28,560 bases of DNA, from NCBI GenBank assembly GCA_963728925.1, contig CAVSMB010000030.1, positions 1 through 28,560 on the forward strand, written 5' to 3'. Origin of the DNA: JBBPZA01 sp963728925. Its GTDB lineage: Bacteria > Actinomycetota > Thermoleophilia > Solirubrobacterales > Solirubrobacteraceae. Shown in pieces: positions 15,456 to 21,831 of the stretch (its first letter is position 1; every line of letters starts with the position of its first letter). The translations under genes were made by a program, and so were the position numbers. The notes under the pieces were generated by a model that did no database searches, was not told the DNA's origin, and worked only from the letters and a program-made list of their open reading frames with translations.

Positions 15456-16922
15456 TTGCCCGAGTCGCGGCTCACCCGGAGGCGACTGGTCGGCGGCGCC
15501 GCCGCGAGCGGCGCGGCGCTGGCGCTGCCGGCCGGGGTCGAGGCCCGCACGCGCCCCTGCCGGCGCGTGGAGGTCGCGATCGTCGGAGCCGGGCTGGCAG
15601 GGCTGACGGCGGCGCGCGAGCTCACACGTGCGGGCCACGAGGTCTGCGTGCTCGAGGCGCGCGACCGGGTCGGCGGGCGCACGCTAAACGAGAAGGTCTC
15701 CAAGGGCGTGATCTCCGAGGTGGGCGGTCAGTACGTCGGGCCCACCCAGGACCACATCCTCGCGTTGGCGAAGGCCGTGGGGGTCAACACCTTCCCGACT
15801 TGGAACGAAGGCTTTAACGTCCAGTACTTCGAGGGCCAGCGCTCCCTGTACCCCGCGACCGGGCTACCGACGAATCCCGACGCGGCAGCGGCCGAGCTGA
15901 AGCTCCTCGAGCTCGACGGGCTCGCGGCGACGGTGCCCGTCGCCGCGCCGTGGAAGGCCCCGCGTGCCGCCGCGTGGGACAAGCAGACGCTCGGTGACTG
16001 GGTGGCTCGGAACATCACGACCCCGATCGGCCGGTCGATCGTCCAGGCCATCTGCGAGACGGTCTGGGGAGTAGAGGCCCCCGAGCTGAGCTTCCTCTAC
16101 ACGCTCTTCTACATCGCGGCGTCGGGCAACGAGCGCGTGCCGGGCTCGATCCTTCGCCTCACCACGACCGCCGGCGGCACGCAGCAGGACCGCTTCGTGG
16201 GCGGCTCGCAGCGGGTGTCGATCGAGGTCGCCCGCCGCCTGGGCTCGTCGCTCGTGCTCTCCTCGCCGGTGCGGTGGATCGAGGAGATCAGCGGTGGGGC
16301 GCGCGTCACGAGCGACCGCCTGATCGTCCAGGCCAAGCGCGTGATCGTCGCCGCGCCGCCGGTGCTCGCCCGGCGCATCGCGTTCTCGCCCTCGCTGCCG
16401 AAGGCCAAGCGCGTGCTCCTGCGGCGCCTGAACCCCGGTCACCTCATCAAGTGGGAGGCGGTCTACGACCAGCCGTTCTGGCGCGACGACGGGCTCAGCG
16501 GCCAGGTCGTCTCGGACACCGGTCCGGTGCTGGCGACCTTCGACAACTCGCCGCCCGGCGGCAGCCCGGGCATCCTCTTCGGCTTCATCGGGGGCGACGA
16601 GGCGCGCCGCGCCGCCCGGCACTCGCCATCCGCGCGTCGCAAGGCGGTCCTGGGCAATTTCGTCACCTACTTCGGCGAAGAAGCGCGACGGCCGCTCGAG
16701 GCCTTCGAGCTGGACTGGACGACCGAGGCGTGGACGCGCGGCTGCCCCGTGGGACTCCCCCCAGCGCGCGTGCTGAGCACCTACGGGCCTGCCCTGCGCG
16801 CGATCACCGGCCGGATCCACTGGGCCGGGTCGGAGACCTCGACCTACTGGAACGGCTACATGGACGGCGCCGTGCGCTCTGGCGAGCGCGCCGCGGCCGA
16901 GGCCGCGCGGCGCCTGCGCTGA
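15456..16922 (+). CDS. Tat-exported flavin monoamine oxidase family protein
   Basis: This FAD-dependent oxidoreductase of the amine oxidase family has 488 residues. The N-terminus has a twin-arginine-type signal (LTRRRLVGGAAASGAALALP), so it is probably exported folded. The FAD-binding Rossmann motif VAIVGAGLAGLTAARELTRA lies at about 38-57, followed by VLEARDRVGGRT. GGQYVGPTQ and the C-terminal IHWAGSETSTYWNGYMDGA close the FAD site as in monoamine oxidases. The substrate is unknown. The start is TTG 15456, placed by a TAGCCT 7 nt upstream; homologous sequence begins soon after. The 3' end overlaps the convergent vanZ-like gene by 67 bp. Confidence 0.9.
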   Translation: MPESRLTRRRLVGGAAASGAALALPAGVEARTRPCRRVEVAIVGAGLAGLTAARELTRAGHEVCVLEARDRVGGRTLNEKVSKGVISEVGGQYVGPTQDHILALAKAVGVNTFPTWNEGFNVQYFEGQRSLYPATGLPTNPDAAAAELKLLELDGLAATVPVAAPWKAPRAAAWDKQTLGDWVARNITTPIGRSIVQAICETVWGVEAPELSFLYTLFYIAASGNERVPGSILRLTTTAGGTQQDRFVGGSQRVSIEVARRLGSSLVLSSPVRWIEEISGGARVTSDRLIVQAKRVIVAAPPVLARRIAFSPSLPKAKRVLLRRLNPGHLIKWEAVYDQPFWRDDGLSGQVVSDTGPVLATFDNSPPGGSPGILFGFIGGDEARRAARHSPSARRKAVLGNFVTYFGEEARRPLEAFELDWTTEAWTRGCPVGLPPARVLSTYGPALRAITGRIHWAGSETSTYWNGYMDGAVRSGERAAAEAARRLR

Positions 16923-17284
16923 CGCACCGCGCCGGCGAGCAGCCACGCGAGGGCCACGCCGGCCGCGTCGATGGCGACGTCGCGCGGGGAGCCGACGCGC
17001 CCGTGGACCGAGAGCTGATGGACCTCGTCGGTGGCGGCGTAGCCGACGGCGATGAGCGCGGCGGCGAACGGCGCGTGCCAGCGGAACGCTCGCCACCAGA
17101 GCACGAACAACAGCCCGTACTCCGCCATGTGCACGGCCTTGCGCCCGACGAGGTCGATCCACCCCAGGCCCGAGTTCAGGTCGGGTTGGGCCGACAGCGC
17201 GTAGATCAGCGCCATGAGCCCAAGGGGAGGGGCGAAGCGCCCGATCAGGGCGAGGGGAGGGGCGACGCGCCCGAGGGCTGCCAT
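16856..17284 (-). CDS. VanZ-like membrane protein
   Basis: The 142-residue protein has about four membrane segments. It carries the VanZ-family motifs: LVGRKAVHMAEYGLLFVLWW (K-x-x-H-x-x-E-Y) and TDEVHQLSVHGRVGSPRDVA followed by IDAAGV. VanZ-like proteins are linked to teicoplanin resistance in enterococci, but most chromosomal members have no known role. The N-terminus contains a 10-residue repeat (GRVAPPLALI / GRFAPPLGLM) encoded by a 30-bp tandem duplication. The last 67 bp overlap the 3' end of the convergent amine oxidase. The ATG lies 9 nt after a TACGAT on the minus strand. Confidence 0.85.
   Translation of the reverse strand: MAALGRVAPPLALIGRFAPPLGLMALIYALSAQPDLNSGLGWIDLVGRKAVHMAEYGLLFVLWWRAFRWHAPFAAALIAVGYAATDEVHQLSVHGRVGSPRDVAIDAAGVALAWLLAGAVRQRRRRAASAAARSPERTAPSM
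17223..17274. repeat. 30-bp tandem duplication in the vanZ-like gene
   Basis: 17223-17244 and 17253-17274 are 22 bases with one mismatch at a period of 30 bp, in frame with the gene. The copy lies in the first membrane segment. Confidence 0.8.
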
Positions 17285-17293
17285 AGGCTTGGC

Positions 17294-17303
17294 ATCGTAG
17301 GTC
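17294..17303. promoter_or_regulatory. Overlapping divergent -10 elements of vanZ-like and rrf2
   Basis: A leftward TACGAT (complement 17299-17294) lies 9 nt before the vanZ ATG. A rightward TAGGTC (17298-17303) lies 7 nt before the rrf2 ATG. The two share two bases. The start codons are only 26 bp apart, as in the nfo/gltX pair. The rightward element is a weaker match; TAGGCT at 17284-17289 is an alternative. Confidence 0.4.
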
Positions 17304-17310
17304 CCGCGCC

Positions 17311-17703
17311 ATGCTCTCGATCACCACCAAGTCGCCCTACGCGCTCCAGGCGCTGACCGAGCTCGCCCGCCAGGGCGCCGACGCGCCCGTCCCGATAGGC
17401 GAGCTCGCCCGCCGGCGCGACATCCCCGTGCAGTTCCTCGAGCAGCTCTTCGCGCTGCTGCGCCGCGCGGGCGTCCTGCGCTCCCAGCGCGGCGTCAAGG
17501 GCGGCTACTCCTTCGCCCGCCCGCCGGCCGAGATCACCGTCCTCGAGATCGTCGACCTCCTCGACGGCCCCCTCGGCCGCGACGCGAAGGGCATCTTTGC
17601 CGACGCCGCAACCGCGGCCCGAGACGTCCTCGCCGCCTCCACGATCGCCGACGTCGTCGAAAGCGAGGCCCGGGAGGGCGGCGCGGCGATGTACTACATC
17701 TGA
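17311..17703 (+). CDS. Rrf2-family transcriptional regulator, no Fe-S cysteines
   Basis: The 130-residue winged-helix protein starts MLSITTKSPYALQALTELAR, with recognition helix DIPVQFLEQLFALLRRAGVL and wing SQRGVKGGYSFARPP, the Rrf2 signature. The usual C-terminal three-cysteine Fe-S ligand set of IscR, NsrR and RsrR is absent; the protein has no cysteine there. It may sense through another ligand or a partner, as CymR does, but no cysteine-biosynthesis gene is adjacent. The divergent promoter with vanZ suggests it could regulate that gene or itself. Confidence 0.88.
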   Translation: MLSITTKSPYALQALTELARQGADAPVPIGELARRRDIPVQFLEQLFALLRRAGVLRSQRGVKGGYSFARPPAEITVLEIVDLLDGPLGRDAKGIFADAATAARDVLAASTIADVVESEAREGGAAMYYI

Positions 17704-17751
17704 CGATCGCCGCTCCACAAGCGGGATCGCGGCCCCGCGCGACAATCACCG

Positions 17752-17824
17752 CGTCGCGGCTCTGGCACCGCTTGCCGTGGCGGAGATGGATGCCTTCGGC
17801 GGGGGTAGCCTTGCGCTTGCTCAT
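17752..17824 (-). pseudogene. N-terminal remnant of a site-specific (tyrosine) integrase
   Basis: From ATG at complement 17824 about 24 codons read MSKRKATPAEGIHLRHGKRC then QSRD. This is the typical start of actinobacterial tyrosine-recombinase integrases (EGI-x-x-RH-x-x-x-C). After that the resemblance stops and the frame runs antisense into rrf2, so the rest of the gene is missing. A perfect GGAGG (complement 17838-17834) sits 9 nt upstream, a strong Shine-Dalgarno unlike the leaderless host genes. The excisionase-like remnant lies just upstream in the same direction, the usual xis-int order. The assignment rests on motif recognition by eye. Confidence 0.5.
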
Positions 17825-17897
17825 GGAGCTACGCCTCCTTGGGCCACGCCCCCGGCCGTGGGAGCGGCGCGGGGGCACTGTGCTTGTGAGCTTCCGA

Positions 17898-18075
17898 TCA
17901 TAGGGTCCGCTCCGCGTTGCGTCGGAGTCACTCGTGCAACTCCTCGACGGGGAAGACGCGCAGGCGGCCACGCCGGACGAGGCGAAGCTCGGGCTGGACG
18001 TACCGCTCGAACGAGTCGGGCGACATGCCAAGCGAAGCGGCGGCCTCGTCCTTCGTCAGGGAGCGCCGCTGCGAA
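17898..18075 (-). pseudogene. Excisionase-like HTH gene remnant with nonsense codon
   Basis: The minus strand reads RRSLTKDEAAASLGMSPDSF followed by ERYVQPELRLVRRGRLRVFP and VEELHE. This is the helix-turn-helix of small DNA-binding or excisionase proteins that precede integrases in actinobacterial integrative elements. A TGA at 17930-17928 sits where the family has Trp; beyond it the frame still reads LRRNAERTL before a second TGA (17900-17898), so a TGG to TGA change is likely. The 5' end is lost at the junction with the ABC permease fragment near 18065-18080. Confidence 0.5.
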
Positions 18076-18378
18076 CCGCCCAGGCGCTCGCCGGCGAGCC
18101 CGGGCGCGTCAACGAGCTGGTGGTGCGAGTGCGGCCCGGCGCCGATCCGAGGGCTGTGCGGGCCCGCCTTTCCAGGGCGTTGCACCGGGCGCTCCCGTCG
18201 ACCGGCGTCACGTTCACGATGCGCGATGAGGAGCCCGCGCATCGCCTGATCTACAAGGACGCCGAGGGCGATCAGCAGATGCTCGACATCTTCGCGTTCC
18301 TGCTGCTCGGCGCCGCAGCGTTCGCCGCGTTCAACCTCATCAGCCGCACCGTCGAGGCCCAGCGCCGCGAGATCGGGA

Positions 18379-18447
18379 ATCGGGTAGGCGCCGGGCTGAC
18401 CCCGGCGCCCCCCACACCACCGGACGTGCGGGTCCGCATCCGGCGGT
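18379..18447 (-). ncRNA. Group II intron catalytic domain V and domain VI
   Basis: Domain V (complement 18447-18416) is a 9-bp stem (ACCGCCGGA with TCCGGTGGT, including the CGC triad), a CG bulge and an inner TGCGG/CCGCA hairpin. Domain VI pairs GGCGCCGGG with CCCGGCGCC, then GGG with CCC. It leaves an unpaired TA whose A (complement of 18385) is the 7th base from the 3' end, the expected branch-point position. Confidence 0.85.
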
Positions 18448-18451
18448 TCGC

Positions 18452-19795
18452 TCAGCATTCCCGGAAGCGGCGGTAGGGATCGAGGAATCCCTGCAGGCCG
18501 AGGTCGGTCCAGTAGCCGTTGGGGAGGGCGACGGCGAGGACTTTGGATCCGGCGATGCGCCAGTACCCCTTGCGCGAGGACGCCCACCTGCGGGCGGTCG
18601 CCTCGGAGATATCTCTCGCTCGCAGGTTGCGCCTCCGCGTGCGGGGGCGCTTCCACTCCTTCCATCGCACTTGCCGTAGTCGGCGTCTGAGCCATTCGTC
18701 GAGATCCTCGAACGGGGTCGGGGTGTCGGCCAGCTTGAAGTAGGCCGTCCATCCGACCGTGAAGCGGTTGATCTCATCGATCCTCCGCTCCATCGAGACG
18801 CCCCAGCGCCGCGAGGTGAGAGCGCGCAGGCGGTCCTTTGCCCTCTTGAGGGCCTTGGGGTCCACCAGCACCCTGACGTCACCCATGCGGGGCCGGAGGC
18901 AGAACCCTAGAAAGGGTCGCCTCAGCGCCCGGGCCACCACCGATTTCTCGCGGTTGACTCTGAGCTTCAGGCGCTGCTCGACGTAGTGCGTGATGCTCGC
19001 CATGACCCGCTCGCCCGCCCGTCGACTGTGGACGTAGATGCGCCCATCGTCGGCGTAGCGCACGAACCGGTGCCCGCGCCGCTCCAGCTCCCAGTCGAGG
19101 TCGTCAAGCATGACGTTGCTGAGCAGCGGCGAAAGCGGCGAACCCTGCGGGGTTCCCTCCGTCGTCGCGTGCACCAGCCCGCCATCCATGACCCCCGCCT
19201 GGAGGTAGCGCCGGATCAGCCCGAGCAGCCGTTTGTCATGAACCCGTCGTGCGACCCTGGCCATCAGAACGTCGTGCTGAACGCGATCGAAAAACGAGTC
19301 GAGATCAAAATCGACGCACCACACCGCGCCATCAGCGATGAACTGGCGTGCCCGCTCCACAGCATGATGCTGCGAGCGCCCCGGCCGGAAGCCGAAGCTG
19401 TGGGGATGGAACTGCGGGTCGAAGACAGGCGTGAGCACCTGCGCGATGGCCTGGCAGATCATTCGATCCACCGCAGCCGGCACTCCCAGCTTGCGCTGCC
19501 CGCCCGAGGGCTTGGGGATCATCACCCTGCGGACAGGCTGCGGCCGGTAAGTGCCCGCCTCGAGCTGCGAGCTGACCTCCGCCCAGTGGTCATGCAACCA
19601 CGGCCGGAGCTCCTTGGTGCTCAGCCCGTCGATGCCTGGGGCACCGGCGTTCTGCTCGACGCGTCTGAGTGCCTCGGCGAGATTCCCGCGGGCCAGGAAC
19701 TGCTCCCACAAGGAGCCCGCCTTGGCGGGGTGAGCGGCGGTGTCGTCCGGCGCCGGATCGCTGCTGCGCCCTGACCGGAGATCCTCGGGCTTCAC
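18452..19795 (-). CDS. ltrA: Group II intron reverse transcriptase/maturase
   Basis: The 447-residue protein is encoded in intron domain IV. It supports splicing and reverse-transcribes the intron into DNA targets. RT motifs in order: NAGAPGIDGLS (RT-0/1 region, about 49-59), RRVMIPKPSGGQRKLGVP, FGFRPGRSQHHAV, VDFDLDSFFDRVQHD (about 161-175), EGTPQGSPLSPLLSN and the catalytic RYADD at 246-250. The C-terminal maturase part has INRFTVGWTAYFKLADT and RRWASSRKGYWRIAGS. It ends soon after, with no HNH endonuclease domain. The GTG start is preceded by GGGAGGG with 7-nt spacing, a strong Shine-Dalgarno. The frame is intact. Confidence 0.95.
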   Translation of the reverse strand: MKPEDLRSGRSSDPAPDDTAAHPAKAGSLWEQFLARGNLAEALRRVEQNAGAPGIDGLSTKELRPWLHDHWAEVSSQLEAGTYRPQPVRRVMIPKPSGGQRKLGVPAAVDRMICQAIAQVLTPVFDPQFHPHSFGFRPGRSQHHAVERARQFIADGAVWCVDFDLDSFFDRVQHDVLMARVARRVHDKRLLGLIRRYLQAGVMDGGLVHATTEGTPQGSPLSPLLSNVMLDDLDWELERRGHRFVRYADDGRIYVHSRRAGERVMASITHYVEQRLKLRVNREKSVVARALRRPFLGFCLRPRMGDVRVLVDPKALKRAKDRLRALTSRRWGVSMERRIDEINRFTVGWTAYFKLADTPTPFEDLDEWLRRRLRQVRWKEWKRPRTRRRNLRARDISEATARRWASSRKGYWRIAGSKVLAVALPNGYWTDLGLQGFLDPYRRFREC

Positions 19796-21831
19796 CTCTG
19801 GACCCTCCCGGCCAGGCCCCCGCGGGGGTTGGCTGCCGTCAACGCAACGATCGCGAGCACGAACGTCTTGGCGCTCGGCTTCGCGTTCAGCCCTTCCCAG
19901 CGATAACGATCCCCGCTGGTACTACGGCGTCTGCTGACTTCTCCACGGCGAGCGGCGCCCTCACGAGCACCGCCGTCCCATCCCACCCGACGAACACGCC
20001 ATGCGTGGACGGGCATCCCGAGACACCCGTGGAGATCTCCCCAGGTAAGACCAGCAACCTTCATCGCGCACCCACCGCGTCTACGTAACGGCCCCTTGAT
20101 GGACATAGGGCTTCGCCATGCCGAGCCGGCTCGCCCGGACCGCCACGCCTTATACGCGCAGCCCGTCGCCCGACGGCGACGAGCCATGTGTTCCTAGGGT
20201 CGCGACTTCGTCTCCGGCTTCCTTCCCACCCCGCCTCACGACGACGCAGTTGCCATTGACTTATGTTGGTGCCATCAACCTCCACAGGGGACTCGCACCC
20301 CCGAGCTGCTGGTCATGCTGGGCGCACTCGGCATGGCGCTCGGCGTCCCGCCGCGCGCGCTCGCGCGACGCCCGTTTCTGCTCAGCGCCCAGATCGCCGT
20401 CGCCGGGGTCGCGCTAGGCATCCCCGTGGGGCTCGCAGCCGACGCCTGGCTCGCCGGCGTCATGGACCAGTTCTTTCCACTCCCGGTCGTGCGGGCGAGC
20501 TTCCAGACGGACATCTACGTGCGCGGCGCGGCGCTCGCGCTGCCACTGCTCGCCGCCGCGGTGCCGGTCTGGCGTACGCTGCGCGTCACCCCGATCGACG
20601 CGATCCGAGTCGGCGCGCGCGCCGCGCGCAGCAGCGGCCTCGCGTGGCTTGTGCGGGGCGTGCGCGTGCCCGGGGGCGCGCTGGCCAAACCTCCCACTGC
20701 GCAACGTCCTGCGCACGCCACGCCGCACGCTGATGACGCTCCTCGGGATCGGGGCGGTCGTAGCGATCGTGATCGCGCTCGCCGGGGTCATGGACTCCTT
20801 CGACTCGACGCTTGCCGCGGGCCGCCGGGAAGCCCTCGCCGGCTCACCGCAGCGCCTGACCGTCGACCTCGTGTCCCCGCAGTCGCCGCGCAGCACGAGC
20901 GTTCGGGGCATCGCGGGCGCGTCGAGCGTCGGGAGGAGCCAGACGTCGCTGCGGCTGGCTTCTACGCTCGCGTCCGGCCCGCGGCGCATCGATGTGTCGC
21001 TCGAGGCGCTCGGCGACCAGCGCCCGATCTGGCATCCGACGCTCCGCGACGGCACGCTGCCAGCCCTGCAACCCGGGCTGGTCATGGCGCGGCGCGCGGC
21101 GATCGACCTGCACGTGCCGGTCGGCGACCGCGTCAGCGTGGTGCATCCGGTCCCGACTGGACCGACGACCTTCCGGCTTGCGACGACGATGCTGCCCGTG
21201 ACCGCCATCCACACGAGCCCGCTGCGCTTCCTGGCATGCGTCAATGCCCCGGCAGCAGCACGCCTGCACGCAACCGAGCTCGTCAACCGCATCTCCGTCG
21301 CCCCGGCGGCCGGCCGGACCGCCGACGACGTCAAGGCCGAGCTCCTGCGCCGGCCCGACGTCGCCGCCGTGCAGGGCGCCGCGGCAGCCACCGAGGCGGT
21401 CGACCAGCGCATGGAGCAGCTCAACGAGATCCTGCTCATCACCGTCGCGATCGCCGCCGCGATGGCGCTGCTCATCGCCCACAACGCGACGGCGATCAAC
21501 GCAGAGGAGCGCGTCCGCGAACACGCCACGCAGTTCGCTCACGGCGTCACGGTCGCGGGCGTCATCCGCGGCCGCCGCGTCGAGGCCGTGATCATCGGCG
21601 CTCTCGGCACCGCCGTCGGCATCTGCGCAGGCCGCGCTCTGCTCTCGTGGCTCATCAACGCCAACATGCCCGAGACGATGCCCGAGATCGGGACGCTCAC
21701 CTCGGTGGCGCCGTTCACCTACGTGCTCGCGCTCGTCACCGGGACGCTCATGGTTGCCGTCGCGCCGCTGCTGACGCTACGCCGCCTGCGCCGCACCGAC
21801 CTCTCCGGCGCGCTGCGCGTCGTCGAATGAG

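Larger units (their letters stand above)
18379..20327 (-). mobile_element. Group II intron with reverse transcriptase ORF, inserted antisense in a permease gene
   Basis: Read on the minus strand the element begins GTGCGCCCAGCATGA, matching the group II 5' consensus GUGYG. It contains GGGGGTGCGAGTCCCC and, further on, AAGTCAGCAGACGCCGTAGT, a stretch typical of pre-ORF group II domains. It encodes a reverse transcriptase and ends with domain V, domain VI and a terminal AT. The boundaries are fixed by the host gene: deleting these 1949 bases joins GAGATCGGGA to TCGGCATGGC and restores the permease frame, with no target duplication, as expected for retrohoming. Because the intron is antisense to the permease, it cannot be spliced from the permease mRNA. 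All expected parts look intact, so it may still be mobile. Confidence 0.92.
18072..21830 (+). pseudogene. FtsX-type ABC transporter permease, truncated, intron-interrupted and frameshifted
   Basis: Three pieces make one large permease of the MacB/FtsX type. Piece 1 (about 18072-18378) reads GEPGRVNELVVRVRPGADP and ends ISRTVEAQRREIG. Piece 2 (20328-about 20687) resumes with GMALGVPPRALARRPFLLSA, a classic FtsX membrane segment, and ends VRVPGGALAK. Piece 3, in a different frame (about 20690-21830), starts LPLRNVLRTPRRTLMTLLG and ends with a second FtsX domain and LRRTDLSGALRVVE. The gap between pieces 1 and 2 is a group II intron on the opposite strand; removing 18379-20327 gives REIG-IGMALG in frame. 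Between pieces 2 and 3 one extra base in gccaaacctccc shifts the frame. The N-terminus is missing at the junction with the integrase/excisionase relic. No ATPase partner gene is in the window. Confidence 0.85.

Noticed and set aside
18379..20327. Intron that could be spliced to restore the permease message
   Set aside because: The intron's catalytic strand is opposite to the permease coding strand, so it cannot splice from that mRNA.
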